64,000 nt of DNA from Microvirga sp. KLBC 81 (lineage in GTDB: Bacteria > Pseudomonadota > Alphaproteobacteria > Rhizobiales > Beijerinckiaceae). The notes beneath the pieces are model-generated. The model was not told where the DNA came from and ran no database searches. It saw nothing but the letters and a program-made list of their open reading frames with translations. Both the position numbers and the translations under genes were made by a program. The stretch spans positions 23,235 through 87,234 of the forward strand of contig NZ_QDAH01000016.1 of the NCBI RefSeq assembly GCF_003075415.1, given 5' to 3'. Shown here piece by piece: positions 16,485 through 26,180 of the stretch (within the stretch, counting starts at the first letter, position 1; each line of letters starts with the position of its first letter).

Positions 16485-16700
16485 GGGAGACACTGCGGGC
16501 ATATCTGAGCCGCGTAGAAGCCTTTGTGGCAATTGCCCCGAACAAATAAAAATTAATCCTCCGTTGAAAAGCTCGATTTCGAAAAGAACATGCTACGGCA
16601 ACACGGATAAAGTAGAACTTTATTCTGCAAGCCTATGTCTGATCCCTGCAAAAAGAACAAAGGGAAGGTGCAAAACAACGATGCGAATGATCACAGTCGT

Positions 16701-16730
16701 TTGACACTTGTTCTTTTTAGCGGATACATT
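16701..16730 (+). promoter_or_regulatory. sbp promoter with embedded operator
   Basis: A consensus -35 TTGACA at 16701-16706 is followed 18 bp later by TACATT (or 17 bp later by ATACAT). The GTTCTTTTT half of the sulfur palindrome begins at 16710, 3 bp after the -35, and the full 16-bp window matches at 12 positions. An operator between -35 and -10 favours repression by the bound factor. The promoter is about 70 bp upstream of the sbp start codon. Confidence 0.55.
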
Positions 16731-16799
16731 TTGCCCTGCTCGGGAGCGGTCGGCGGTTTGCCGCCTGCTCCCATTTTGATCGGGACCCGGGAGGGTAGG

Positions 16800-17861
16800 A
16801 TGCAAAGCAATTCCCTAGAAATCGCTCGAGCGAAAGCACATTCTCGGCTGCGGGCGATCTTGCGGGCCGTCGGTTTGATTTTCATCGGGGGCGCTGGTCT
16901 TCTGACCCTCTCCGGCACCACATCAGCCGAGACACAGCTGCTGAACGTGTCGTACGATCCGACGCGGGAGCTTTACCGCGAGATCAATCAGGCCTTCGCG
17001 GATGAATGGAAGGCGATCACCGGCGAAACCGTTACCGTCCGTGCGTCCCACGGCGGCTCAGGTGCACAGGCTCGTGCGGTTATCAACGGTATCGAAGCCG
17101 ATGTCGTGACGCTTGGCATTCCGTCCGACATCGATGCTATTGCAAAAGCGACCAAGAAGATTTCGGCCGACTGGCGCAGCAAGTTGCCGAGCAGCTCCTT
17201 GCCGTACACTTCGACCGTTGTCTTCCTGGTCCGCAAGGGCAATCCGAAACGGATCAGGGATTGGGACGATCTCGTGAAGCCCGGCATTCAGGTGATCACG
17301 CCCAACCCGAAGACTTCCGCAGGCGGTCGCTGGAACTTCCTGGCCGCCTGGGGCTACGCGCAGACCAAGGACGGCAGTGCCGACAAGGCGAAGGAGTTCG
17401 TAACTGCTCTCTACAAAAACGTTCCGGTGCTCGATACCGGCGCACGCGGCTCAACCGTAACCTTCGCTCAGCGTGGCCTGGGAGATGTGCTGCCGGCTTG
17501 GGAGAATGAAGCCTTCCTCGTGCTCGATGAATTCGGCCGCGACAAGTTCGAGATCGTCGTACCGACCCTGTCGATCCTCGCCGAGCCGCCGGTTGCCCTC
17601 GTTGACGGCAATGTGGATGCGAAAGGCACGCGCAAGGTCGCCAAGGCCTATCTCAAGTTCCTCTATACCGACAAGGCGCAGGCGATCTTCGCCAGGCACC
17701 ATTACCGGCCTATCAAGGCCGAGGCCGCCAAGCCGGAGCATCTAGCCGAGTTGCCGAACCTGAAGCTGTTCACGATCGAATCCCTACAGGGCAACTGGGA
17801 TGACATCCAGAAGAACAATTTCGACTCGGGCGGACTCTTCGACCAGATCAGCAAGCGCTAA
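16800..17861 (+). CDS. sbp: Sulfate/thiosulfate ABC transporter substrate-binding protein
   Basis: Periplasmic sulfate-binding protein of 353 aa. A long signal peptide (hydrophobic VGLIFIGGAGLLTLSGT, cleavage probably near TSAETQ) precedes the mature protein LLNVSYDPTRELYREINQAF. Family motifs include RASHGGSGAQARAVINGIEA, NPKTSAGGRWNFLAAWGYA and LPAWENEAFLVLDEF. ATG 16800 follows GGGAGGGTAGG. It is the first gene of the sulfate permease operon, with 3 bp to cysT. It could bind thiosulfate as well as sulfate. Confidence 0.95.
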   Translation: MQSNSLEIARAKAHSRLRAILRAVGLIFIGGAGLLTLSGTTSAETQLLNVSYDPTRELYREINQAFADEWKAITGETVTVRASHGGSGAQARAVINGIEADVVTLGIPSDIDAIAKATKKISADWRSKLPSSSLPYTSTVVFLVRKGNPKRIRDWDDLVKPGIQVITPNPKTSAGGRWNFLAAWGYAQTKDGSADKAKEFVTALYKNVPVLDTGARGSTVTFAQRGLGDVLPAWENEAFLVLDEFGRDKFEIVVPTLSILAEPPVALVDGNVDAKGTRKVAKAYLKFLYTDKAQAIFARHHYRPIKAEAAKPEHLAELPNLKLFTIESLQGNWDDIQKNNFDSGGLFDQISKR

Positions 17862-17864
17862 GTC

Positions 17865-18713
17865 ATGAGCTCTGCTTCCCCCTGGCGTTTCAAGCAGTCG
17901 AGCGTGATTCCGGGCTTCGGCATCACGCTCGGATACACTCTGCTGTATCTCGGCTTGATCGTGCTGTTGCCCCTTGGCGCGCTCGTGACGAAGGCCACGA
18001 GCATCGGCCTCACCGGGATACTCTCCACCGCCGCTGATCCTCGGGTCGCGGCCGCGTTGTGGACGAGCTTCGGCGTCTCCCTGATTGCAGCTGGCGTCGC
18101 ATCCGTATTCGGGCTTCTCGTTGCCTGGGTCCTTACGCGCTACGACTTTCCGGGCCGGAAGCTCGTTGACGCGATGGTGGATCTGCCATTTGCTTTGCCG
18201 ACGGCCGTGGCAGGCATCGCATTGGCCGCTCTCTACGCGCCGAATGGATGGATCGGATCATTTCTCGAACCTCTCGGCATCAGGGTCGCCTACACCCCGC
18301 TCGGCATTTTCGTGGCCCTGGTCTTCATCGGGCTTCCCTTCACCGTTCGTACGGTTCAGCCATTGATCGCAGAGATCGAGGGCGAGCTGGAGGAGGCCTC
18401 TGCAACGTTGGGTGCCTCGCGATGGCGCACGATTTGGGGTGTTCTGCTCCCGCCGCTCCTGCCTGGAGCGCTCACGGGATTCGCGCTCGCCTTCGCCCGT
18501 GCTGTCGGTGAGTACGGCTCCGTCATCTTCATCGCAGGCAATCTTCCTTATGTCTCGGAAATCGCGCCGCTGCTCATCGTGATCAAGCTCTCGGAATATG
18601 ATTATACGGGCGCAACCGTGATTGCGACGATCATGCTGGCGATCTCCTTCGCGGCCCTTTTGCTGATCAACCTGATCCAGGCCTGGAGCCGCAGGAGATA
18701 CGGTTATGTCTGA
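17865..18713 (+). CDS. cysT: Sulfate ABC transporter permease CysT (CysU)
   Basis: Inner-membrane permease subunit of 282 aa with six hydrophobic segments and the cytoplasmic coupling loop EEASATLGASRWRTIWGVLLP (EAA motif), which contacts CysA. It forms a heterodimeric pore with CysW. The end overlaps cysW by 8 bp, indicating coupled translation. Confidence 0.95.
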   Translation: MSSASPWRFKQSSVIPGFGITLGYTLLYLGLIVLLPLGALVTKATSIGLTGILSTAADPRVAAALWTSFGVSLIAAGVASVFGLLVAWVLTRYDFPGRKLVDAMVDLPFALPTAVAGIALAALYAPNGWIGSFLEPLGIRVAYTPLGIFVALVFIGLPFTVRTVQPLIAEIEGELEEASATLGASRWRTIWGVLLPPLLPGALTGFALAFARAVGEYGSVIFIAGNLPYVSEIAPLLIVIKLSEYDYTGATVIATIMLAISFAALLLINLIQAWSRRRYGYV

Positions 18714-19587
18714 TCTTAGTGCCGCATTGCCGCGGCCGGTCGAATCACAGCTCAGCGTCGTGACTGAGCGGAAATTGGTTCGCTGGGTGGCGATCGGGAT
18801 TGCTCTTGCTTTTCTTCTTCTGTTTCTCGTTCTCCCGCTCATCGTCGTTTTCGCGGAAGCGTTCAAGCGGGGCCTGGCAGGCTATTTCGCGGCCTTCCAG
18901 GAAGAGGATGCACTCTCGGCGATCAGGCTCACGCTGACCGTCGCGGCCATCGCGGTCCCACTGAACCTTGTCTTCGGTCTCATGGCGTCATGGGCTATCG
19001 CCAAATTCACGTTCAAGGGCAGGAGCCTTCTGATCACCTTGATCGACCTGCCGTTCTCCGTCTCACCGGTCGTCTCGGGCCTGATCTACCTGCTCCTCTT
19101 CGGGGCTCAGGGATTGTGGGGATCCTGGTTCATGGCGCACGGCATCAAGATCGCCTTCGCGCTGCCCGGCATCGTTCTTGCGACCATCTTCGTAACCTTT
19201 CCCTTCGTAGCCCGCCAGCTCATCCCGCTCATGCAGGAGCAGGGCACAGCGGAAGAAGAGGCAGCCCTGACCCTCGGGGCGAGTGGCTGGCGCACATTCG
19301 TGACTGTGACGCTCCCCAACATCAAATGGGGCCTGCTTTACGGCGTTCTGCTTTGCAATGCGCGCGCCATGGGTGAGTTCGGCGCGGTTTCCGTCGTGTC
19401 GGGCCACATTCGCGGCCTGACCAACACCATCCCGCTTCATGTGGAGATTCTCTACAATGAGTACAACTTCGTTGCGGCATTTGCGGTCGCCTCACTCCTC
19501 GCCTGTCTCGCCCTCCTCACATTGGCGCTCAAGTCCTTCCTCGAGTGGCGTCACGGAGCCGATCTCGCCGGCGGCGCATCCCACTGA
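18706..19587 (+). CDS. cysW: Sulfate ABC transporter permease CysW
   Basis: Second permease subunit, 293 aa with six membrane segments. The EAA loop is [20 protein letters not shown], and the family segment [19 protein letters not shown] follows. It overlaps cysT by 8 bp, and its 3' end runs up to or into the cysA reading frame, depending on the cysA start. Confidence 0.95.
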   Translation: MSDLSAALPRPVESQLSVVTERKLVRWVAIGIALAFLLLFLVLPLIVVFAEAFKRGLAGYFAAFQEEDALSAIRLTLTVAAIAVPLNLVFGLMASWAIAKFTFKGRSLLITLIDLPFSVSPVVSGLIYLLLFGAQGLWGSWFMAHGIKIAFALPGIVLATIFVTFPFVARQLIPLMQEQGTAEEEAALTLGASGWRTFVTVTLPNIKWGLLYGVLLCNARAMGEFGAVSVVSGHIRGLTNTIPLHVEILYNEYNFVAAFAVASLLACLALLTLALKSFLEWRHGADLAGGASH

Positions 19588-19621
19588 GCAGGGGCGGGCC
19601 GTCGACATCCGCGTCGCAGGC

Positions 19622-20638
19622 GTGACGAAGGAGTTCGGGGGCGCGGCCGCCCTCCACGACATCGATTTGACCGTGCGGCCCGGGGAGCTCCTGGCGCTGC
19701 TCGGCCCCTCAGGCTCCGGAAAGACGACGCTTCTGCGCATCATCGCCGGACTGATGGAGGCTGACCGCGGGCAGGTGTTCTTCGGTGGACAGGATGCCAC
19801 CTTTCTGCCCGTGCAGAAGCGCCAGGTGGGCTTCGTCTTCCAGCACTACGCCCTGTTCAGGCACATGAGGGTCGCGGACAACATCGCCTATGGCCTGCAG
19901 GTGCGCGAGCGGGCGAACCGGCCGCCGAAAGCCGAGATCCGGCGCCGCACGGCGGAGTTGCTCGATCTGGTTCAGCTTTCCGGCTACGAGAGCCGGTTCC
20001 CCGCCCAGCTCTCTGGCGGTCAGCGCCAGCGGGTCGCTCTGGCGCGGGCCCTTGCCGTTGAGCCGCGTGTTCTGCTGCTTGACGAACCCTTCGGCGCGCT
20101 CGACGCCAAGGTGCGCAAGGATCTGCGGGCCTGGCTGCGCGACATTCACGAGCGCACCGGCAAGACGACGGTCTTCGTCACGCATGACCAGGACGAGGCC
20201 CTGGAACTGGCGGACCGGGTGGCAATCCTCAGTCAGGGGCGTCTGGAGCAGGTTGGCAGTCCCGATGACGTGCAGGATCATCCCGCGACGCCCTTCGTCA
20301 TGACATTTCTCGGTCAGGCCGCACGCTTCTCCGCCGACATCCGTGACGGACGGGTGCTGGTCAACGGAAAGCCCGTACCTGTCGCCGCTCAAAGATCCAC
20401 CATCGGACGAGCCAGTCTCTACTGCCGTCCCTGGCACCTGACGCCGACAGCGATCGGCCAAGGACACTACACGGGCACCATCAGTGGGATTCGGCGCCTT
20501 GGATCCATACGGCGGATCGAGGTCTCGCAAGCCAATGGAACAACACTGGAGGTCGAGGTGCCCCTTCGGACGAGCCTGCGGCTTGGCGAGGAGATTGGCT
20601 TGGAAATTCTGGACGGTGTGATCTTCCGAGATGATTGA
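19622..20638 (+). CDS. cysA: Sulfate/thiosulfate ABC transporter ATP-binding protein
   Basis: ATPase that drives the transporter. Walker [17 protein letters not shown], signature [16 protein letters not shown], Walker [13 protein letters not shown] and the H-loop [16 protein letters not shown] are all intact, followed by a TOBE-like C-terminal domain. The start is unsettled. Homologues begin a few residues before [13 protein letters not shown], but that region has no ATG, GTG or TTG. GTG 19622 drops the first beta-strand, while ATG 19457 lies inside cysW and adds a serine-rich leader. The 3' end and function are certain. Confidence 0.9.
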   Translation: MTKEFGGAAALHDIDLTVRPGELLALLGPSGSGKTTLLRIIAGLMEADRGQVFFGGQDATFLPVQKRQVGFVFQHYALFRHMRVADNIAYGLQVRERANRPPKAEIRRRTAELLDLVQLSGYESRFPAQLSGGQRQRVALARALAVEPRVLLLDEPFGALDAKVRKDLRAWLRDIHERTGKTTVFVTHDQDEALELADRVAILSQGRLEQVGSPDDVQDHPATPFVMTFLGQAARFSADIRDGRVLVNGKPVPVAAQRSTIGRASLYCRPWHLTPTAIGQGHYTGTISGIRRLGSIRRIEVSQANGTTLEVEVPLRTSLRLGEEIGLEILDGVIFRDD

Positions 20639-20905
20639 GCGTGCCAGGATCAAGCCTCGGCTGGCATCTATCAACACGGGGCAGGACGTCGTACCGGCAA
20701 TACGCCGTCTCTCGATAGTGGATCATACGGCTCTCCGCAGATCTCATGTCCGCGGAGCCAAGGCAGGAATTTCGCTGATGACACCCTAGACGGGCCTCGC
20801 CGCCTCGGCCGGGGTGTCCAGGCCGATCCCGATGAGGCTGTCAGGCACTTGGTGTCTCCCGGTCAAGATCTCCGGACCGATCTATGTTAGAACGTTGAAG
20901 CGCTG
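20639..20905. other. Intergenic, no gene seen
   Basis: Between cysA and the tRNA gene I see no supported coding sequence and no strong terminator. Confidence 0.4.
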
Positions 20906-20982
20906 GGGCCTGTAGCTCAACGGTTAGAGCCGGCCGCTCATAACGGTCTGGTTGGGGGGTTCAAGTCCCTCCAGGCCCACCA
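20906..20982 (+). tRNA. tRNA-Ile (anticodon CAT, lysidine-modified type)
   Basis: A full cloverleaf can be drawn: acceptor GGGCCTG pairs with CAGGCCC, and the encoded CCA ends at 20982. The anticodon arm GGCCG-CTCATAA-CGGTC has anticodon CAT. The T-arm carries TTCAAGT. CAT could also be read as methionine, but the GGCCG/CTCATAA arm is that of the minor tRNA-Ile whose C34 is changed to lysidine by TilS to read AUA. It is not an initiator tRNA, because the first acceptor pair is G-C and the three G-C pairs of the initiator anticodon stem are missing. Confidence 0.92.
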
Positions 20983-21061
20983 TATTACCGCCCATCCAAG
21001 CACAAGGTCGAGACGACCGCCTATGTATGCCTTTTGAGAACCGAAACCTGCGATCACGACC

Positions 21062-21274
21062 ATGACTGACCCGCATCACCTTCAGGAAACCGACCTTGTG
21101 GAGCACAACGGTTATCAGATCCGCCTTAGCCCCAGTGGCCTGGAGTGGATGGTGTTCGTGGCCCTGCCCAAGCAGCGCCCGACCCTGATCATGGCGCCGG
21201 ATCGTGAAGCTGCTCTTGCTAAGGCCTACGAATGGATTGAGGCGCAGCGTCGCTCTGAGAAGGACGCGCAATGA
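21062..21274 (+). CDS. Conserved-looking small protein, unknown function (70 aa)
   Basis: MTDPHHLQETDLVEHNGYQI opens a compact alpha/beta protein that ends in a helix (DREAALAKAYEWIEAQRRSE). Codon use matches the surrounding genes. Its stop overlaps the next short frame at 21271 (ATGA), so the two were probably cotranscribed. I do not recognise the family. Confidence 0.55.
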   Translation: MTDPHHLQETDLVEHNGYQIRLSPSGLEWMVFVALPKQRPTLIMAPDREAALAKAYEWIEAQRRSEKDAQ

Positions 21275-21517
21275 CCTACCGTCTGATCCAGCTCGCACCC
21301 GGTACCTATGACCTCCTTCTGAATGGTGAGAATTGGGTCACGATAGCCCTACACGTGCACCGCGGAACAGCTTGAGGATCTGCCGCGCAGCAAGAGACCT
21401 GCTCCGATCAAACAGATCGAACATTGCTTTTCGACTCTGGAAGAACTCCGCGTCTGGCTTGTCGACGCAGAGGTGAACAACACCTTTGGGAAAAGCTTGC
21501 AGGTTCGCCGCACCTGA
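21271..21517 (+). pseudogene. Frameshifted small gene downstream of the 70-aa gene
   Basis: ATG 21271 reads MTYRLIQLAPGTYDLLLNGE and stops at 21373 after 34 residues. An overlapping frame continues with EQLEDLPRSKRPAPIKQIEH and FSTLEELRVWLVDAEVNN to TGA 21517. Joining them needs one frame change near 21340-21370 and would give about 80 aa, close in size to the gene before it. It is decayed, or the assembly has an error. Confidence 0.5.
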
Positions 21518-21939
21518 TCATGCAGTCACACTGAAATCTGATCTGTCGGAGTTACAGCATCGGATGATCAAACAGGCGCATCTCCAGTAGCTTTGAGGTC
21601 GTTTCCGCACTCGTGCGGTTCGAAGAGATCACAGAGATCGCCGATGGCGCACCAGAGCGCCCCAAGCGTTCTGGCTCTTGCTTTGCGCAAGGATAATCGG
21701 GAGTGCTCCACCGCCGTTTGCCAGCGCTGGTGCCAGTTGCATCGCGGGATAAGCCTCCAATACCAAGAGCAGGTGACCGGGCGCCGCAGCTGCGGCGCGA
21801 CTTCCATGCGCTCGGCGCAGGGGGCCCCCGCACGAGAAGAGGAGCTCAGTTCACGCAAGATTCAGCAGTGTCAGTTCATCGTGCTAGCTCAACAGAGCGG
21901 GTGAAGCCCCATGCGCTCGCCGAGATCCTTCAAGCACAC

Positions 21940-22923
21940 ATGAGCCCTCCTCCCTCCGTCTCCGCCGTCGCGGATTGCCCATCCATCGCCGAAGGTGTCC
22001 CCGCGATACCGACCGCGAGAGGCACCGCTCCCGCCAGGGATGCGACCTTCGCCGCCATCGGCCTGGCTGTCCTGTCGACCGTCTTCTTCGCCATGGGCGA
22101 TGTCGCCGCGAAGGTCCTGACCGGCACGCTCCCGGCGATCGAGGTCACGTGGCTGCGCTACATCGTTTTCTGCTCGGTGGTCGTTCCGACGGTCTTCGTC
22201 GCGCGTGGCGCGATGGCGATGCACACGCCGCGCCTGCGCCCCCAAATTATCCGGGGGCTGGCCGTGGCCGGCTCAGCCGTCCTCTTCATCCTCGGACTGG
22301 AACACCTTCAGGTCGCCGAGGCGACGGCGATCAACTTCATCTCACCGATCTTCATCACCTCCCTCTCGATCCCCCTTCTCGGAGAGAAGGTGGGCCTCCT
22401 GCGTTGGGCCGCGGCGGCGGGCTTTCTTGGCGTGATGCTCGTCGTCCAGCCCGGCAGCTCGGCCTTCCAATTGGCCGCCCTGCTGCCGATCGGCGCCGCA
22501 CTCTCTTGGGCCGTGGCCGCCATCGCCACCCGCCGGATGAGCTCTGAAAGGCCCGAGGCGACCTTGGCGTGGTCGGCGGTGATCGGGCTGATCGCCCTGA
22601 CAGCCTTCGTGCCGTTCAACTGGCGCACCCCCACCGCTGCGGAGATCGGCCTGGCCATCCTGATGGGCGCCTTCTCGACCATGGGCCACTGGCTCATCAT
22701 CCTGGCCTACCGCAAGGCCGCAGCGTCCACTATCGCCCCGTTCTCCTATGTCCAGCTCCTGTTCGCCGGGCTGCTCGGCTTCGGCGTCTTCGGCACCGTT
22801 CCGGGGGCCATGACCCTCGTCGGCGGGCTCGTTATCGCGGCGAGCGGCCTCTACACCGCTCACCGTGAGCAGATCAGGGCCAGGGAGGCGAGGCTGGCTG
22901 CCGCCGGCATCCGTCGCCCTTGA
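21940..22923 (+). CDS. DMT-superfamily EamA transporter
   Basis: A 327-aa inner-membrane protein of the drug/metabolite transporter superfamily. Two EamA repeats give about ten hydrophobic segments (repeat 1 from FAAIGLAVLSTVFFAMGD, repeat 2 from LAALLPIGAALSWAVAAIAT). The typical EATAINFISPIFITSLSIPL segment is present. ATG 21940 is used; GTG 21901 would add 13 residues. The substrate cannot be told from sequence, and no operon partner is visible. Confidence 0.88.
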   Translation: MSPPPSVSAVADCPSIAEGVPAIPTARGTAPARDATFAAIGLAVLSTVFFAMGDVAAKVLTGTLPAIEVTWLRYIVFCSVVVPTVFVARGAMAMHTPRLRPQIIRGLAVAGSAVLFILGLEHLQVAEATAINFISPIFITSLSIPLLGEKVGLLRWAAAAGFLGVMLVVQPGSSAFQLAALLPIGAALSWAVAAIATRRMSSERPEATLAWSAVIGLIALTAFVPFNWRTPTAAEIGLAILMGAFSTMGHWLIILAYRKAAASTIAPFSYVQLLFAGLLGFGVFGTVPGAMTLVGGLVIAASGLYTAHREQIRAREARLAAAGIRRP

Positions 22924-23916
22924 ATTGCGGTCCACGGCACCTGATGGCTCTGATCGAGAGGCTTCCTTGGACGTAGATTTATCCTTCGCATCGTCAACGT
23001 TGCTCATTCGAGCGGCGATCGTCCCCATCCTTCAGACGATCAGGCTCCCTGCTGCCATCTTTGATGGCGGGAAGAGAACCTGTCCAGGCACAGGATAAAC
23101 GTCACCGCGAACCCGACGGTGAGAGTGGCGACGGCAAGGGCAACACACAGACGCAGCATCGGACAGAATACCGCTGAAGAACTGGTGCATAGGCGCAGAC
23201 GGCCAACGGCCGATCAAGCCGGTTTCAGTCAGCGGCTGGATTTCACATGGGGCTGAGACTTTCGTGCATCACGTCACATCACGAGGTCATCATGTTTGGA
23301 TGAGAATACCCATACTCTGACGCTGACATGCTGCACCACGCCTGAGCCGCATCCCTCGCCATCGCTGACCGGCATGGCTCATCAGCGTGATCCTGCTATG
23401 AGTGTCGGCCTTCCCGCATAGCACCCCTCAATTCATTGAAGTGACCGATCCTCAGATCTTCGCCTTTCTGGTGATGCCGTTCCTGTTCGTCCTGACCTGC
23501 AGCCTGGTGTTCGTCAGCAACCAGAAACCGAGATCGCAGAAACCCGCAGATCCGCCCAGGCCTAACTCTTATGCGCGCAAGCCACGTCAAAGACGAACGC
23601 GGCCAAACAAGCTGACGCGGCGGAGGATTAGTCCCATCTGGCAGCGGGCTTGCGGGTCCCGCTTCGTATGACTCTCAATTGCTGTCGGTGGTGTCGATGG
23701 GAAGGTCACAAGAGCCATGTCCGTGTTCTGAGGGCAAAGCTTCACTGACGATGGAGACAGGCCTGCCCCCATGTAGCAGCATCAAGGTGACCCGTGTGTC
23801 CCCAAGGCTACGGACACCAGCGGGCAAATCGGTCAGAGAAACTCCGGCCGAGCGGCATGGCTGCTCGCCTCGTTGCCAATTTCCAGAACCAGCTGAATTT
23901 CCTGAAGGTGTTCCCC
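22924..23916. other. About 1 kb without a recognised gene; tiny membrane-type frames only
   Basis: Two short frames with a single hydrophobic segment occur: minus strand 23040-23159 (39 aa, MLRLCVALAVATLTVGFAVT) and plus strand 23476-23671 (basic tail after MPFLFVLTCSLVFVSNQ). Neither has a clear ribosome-binding site. Both are listed here rather than called as genes. Confidence 0.35.
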
Positions 23917-24168
23917 ATGCATCAGACAGAAGTCGCAGCGCCTGCTTTGCCTCCTGGGCCGGCACCGACGTTCACGGCGGCTGCGATCCGATTTGTCGCC
24001 TCCCTTGCGGCTCTGATCGGTGTCAGTCTCCTGCTGGCCAGCCCCCGAGAGCGCATCATCCGGCATTCTGGTCTGGTCCATGATGCAGCGGCCGGGGGCC
24101 TCCTCTCTGGGCTTCAAGCGCCTCTGCCACGCGGGGCGCTTCTGGTTGCCGACCTCTCGCCCGCCTGA
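23917..24168 (+). CDS. Possible small membrane protein (83 aa)
   Basis: ATG 23917 follows GAAGGTG at good spacing. The product has one hydrophobic helix (about residues 22-40, IRFVASLAALIGVSLLLA) with proline-rich flanks. No family recognised. The opposite strand also has an open frame, so support is moderate at best. Confidence 0.35.
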   Translation: MHQTEVAAPALPPGPAPTFTAAAIRFVASLAALIGVSLLLASPRERIIRHSGLVHDAAAGGLLSGLQAPLPRGALLVADLSPA

Positions 24169-24262
24169 ACCATGAGGAGAGGCGAGCGCGTGCGCGAGGG
24201 CTCCTTCCCCGAGCGAATAAGTTTCAACGTAAGCAAAGATCTCCCCGTACAAGGGGAGCCGT

Positions 24263-24517
24263 TCACATTTTGTCTTCCAGAGAAGGGAAGTCGGCGGCAA
24301 GCGCCTGCTGAAGGATCCCGTCGCGGATCGCCCGTTTTCTGCCGCCGACCATTCTGGCCATTTCGTAGACCCGATCTTGGAGGGCAATCACATCCGACAT
24401 GACCTGAAACGGCGGCTCAGGGGGGAGCGGCTGCTCCAAGCGTTCCTCCAATTCATTGATCAGATCCGCGATGACCGTGTTGTCGTCCCTTAGCCGCTTC
24501 AATTCAGCACCGAGCAT
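24263..24517 (-). CDS. Small coiled-coil protein, unknown function (84 aa)
   Basis: MLGAELKRLRDDNTVIADLI opens an amphipathic helical protein with a proline break (LEQPLPPEPPF) and a second helix (ALQDRVYEMARMVGGRKRAI). AGGAG lies 9 bp upstream of ATG 24517, which makes it a credible gene. It is divergent from ihfA and shares the 151-bp spacer with it. Function unknown. Confidence 0.6.
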   Translation of the reverse strand: MLGAELKRLRDDNTVIADLINELEERLEQPLPPEPPFQVMSDVIALQDRVYEMARMVGGRKRAIRDGILQQALAADFPSLEDKM

Positions 24518-24668
24518 ATCCGATGTCTCCTGTGTCCTTCCGGGTACAGCCGAAGCCCTACATCCAGGGCACTCTCCTCTCGTGTATGAGGAGAAGCTGA
24601 GGGACAGCTCCTTTCTTGGAACTCCGGCGCCTCTGCCTCAGCGGGTGCTTCTCTTTATCGAGGTTGTG

Positions 24669-24986
24669 ATGGTGGTGGGCAAGAACGTAACCCGGGAGGA
24701 GTTGATGGAGGCCGTGCGCCAGCAACTCGGCCTCTCGCGGGCGGAGTCGACCGAAATGGTTCAACAGGTCCTCGAGGGGATTTGCGCCACCCTGGCAGCG
24801 GGCGAGACCATGAAGCTGTCGGGTTTCGGCACCTTTACTGCGCGCGAAAAGGGCCAGCGGGTGGGGCGAAACCCCAAGACAGGTGTAGAGGTGCCGATTG
24901 AACCGCGGCGAGTGATCAGGTTCAATCCCTCACCAGTTCTCAAGGCTCACATCAACGGCAACAAAAAGAAACCCCGCTCGGGGTAG
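24669..24986 (+). CDS. ihfA: Integration host factor alpha subunit-like protein
   Basis: A 105-aa HU/IHF-family DNA-bending protein. Family landmarks: EELMEAVRQQLGLSRAES (helix 1), GETMKLSGFGTFTAREKGQR and the DNA-intercalating arm GRNPKTGVEVPIEPRRVIRF, followed by FNPSPVLKAHINGN. The sequence is closer to IhfA than to HU. ATG 24669 follows GAGG. The open reading frame ends within the first arm of a strong terminator hairpin. It may be a second copy rather than the housekeeping ihfA, which usually lies next to a MerR gene. Confidence 0.85.
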   Translation: MVVGKNVTREELMEAVRQQLGLSRAESTEMVQQVLEGICATLAAGETMKLSGFGTFTAREKGQRVGRNPKTGVEVPIEPRRVIRFNPSPVLKAHINGNKKKPRSG

Positions 24987-25000
24987 AGCCGAGCGGGGTT
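24970..25000 (+). terminator. Terminator hairpin of ihfA
   Basis: A perfect 12-bp stem, AACCCCGCTCGG/CCGAGCGGGGTT, with a 7-nt loop, followed by CTGTTTGGG. It overlaps the last codons and stop of ihfA. Confidence 0.8.
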
Positions 25001-25302
25001 CTGTTTGGGAGGCTTGATACACAACGCAGCCTGTCTTGAGTATAGCGGTACGGAGTAAACATCCCGTTGTTCCCTCAGGCACAGACGCCAAGCCGATTGC
25101 CTGGGAAATTCGGCAGCAGGTGCGGGGTGTAATCTGGCAGGCTGATCCCAAGACTGGCTTCCACCCCCTTGCCTGCGCCTGGCTCCGGCTCACGGAATGC
25201 ATGAGCTGGCCCAAGTGCTCCTGAGTGATAGCCAATGTGATTTGATGCTCTTCAACCTGCAAAAGGCCGACGCAGACAGCATCGACGGGCAAGGGAGGTT
25301 CT

Positions 25303-25440
25303 ATGATTCCTACCAGTGCAGAGCTGACCGCAGAGCAGCAGCAGATGATTGCCCTTTGGGCGGCAGGCACCAAGAGCATAATTGAGGCGCACCTCCGCAC
25401 GAGCATGATGAAGGGGATTTGGGACCTGATGGCAGGCTGA
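25303..25440 (+). CDS. Very small protein, unknown (45 aa)
   Basis: ATG 25303 follows AGGGAGG at good spacing and gives MIPTSAELTAEQQQMIALWA and a second helix ending SMMKGIWDLMAG. It is helical with no known family. A second frame, 25419-25568, overlaps it and reads LALALEDDGTGNAHWFYLLA, which also looks protein-like. The two may be parts of one decayed gene or two overlapping small genes. Confidence 0.35.
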   Translation: MIPTSAELTAEQQQMIALWAAGTKSIIEAHLRTSMMKGIWDLMAG

Positions 25441-25568
25441 ATCTTGCCCTCGCGCTAGAAGACGACGGAACGGGAAACGCTCACTGGTTCTATCTTTTGG
25501 CGCACCCATCCGGAGACACCACGCTCAAGTCCCTGCCAAGAGATCAACGTGCTGCCTTACTCGCGTGA

Positions 25569-25934
25569 TGCATAGACTGCATAGATGTCGGGTGAGAACC
25601 GCCATTCAACTCACGTACGGGATGGAAGGACGTCACCGCACTGCTGTGTAGCGACTCACTCTTGGTGGGCGTTTTCCTTACTGGATTTCGGACCACTGGA
25701 AACAGTGACCCTTTCTTGTCGGAACGTCAGCAAAGGCCCATTGCGCAATAAATGGAATGTAATCGATTTCACTTCCGATACGATCTTGCGCGATCTTAGG
25801 CTTTCGTATAACGCCCTGCGTGACGATCACGTAGCGTCTGGCTGTTTCCAAAAACAGAGCCGTTCCGCTCTGCACCTTGAGCCGCTGCTCTCTAGAGCCG
25901 CCCCTTTCTTTTAAGCACAACGGGGTTTGCTTCC
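25569..25934. other. No gene seen
   Basis: About 365 bp with no supported coding frame on either strand. The end (25900-25934) supplies the leader and ribosome-binding site of the DUF6894 gene. Confidence 0.4.
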
Positions 25935-26180
25935 ATGCCGCGTTACCACTTTGACGTTCGTTATGATGAGGAAGCGTGGTTGACCGATCCAGACGGAATG
26001 GAGCTGCCCCATCCGACGGATGCGCGCCGGGAGGCTCTCCTGACCGCGGCAGAACTCGCCAAGGATGCAGTCGGTCGGCACAGTCGGATCTCTGTGCGGA
26101 TCAGAGACTCTCATCCCGAGCCGCTCCTGACGGTCAACATTGCCGTGGCAGAGAAGAAGCGGGATCCTGGGACAGCATGA
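25935..26180 (+). CDS. DUF6894-type small protein (81 aa)
   Basis: MPRYHFDVRYDEEAWLTDPD with PTDARREALLTAAELAKDAV and the final strand LLTVNIAVAEKK matches the short DUF6894 fold, which is abundant and often multicopy in Hyphomicrobiales. Function is unknown. CGGGG lies about 10 bp upstream. A related gene with an in-frame stop is at 63472. Confidence 0.75.
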   Translation: MPRYHFDVRYDEEAWLTDPDGMELPHPTDARREALLTAAELAKDAVGRHSRISVRIRDSHPEPLLTVNIAVAEKKRDPGTA

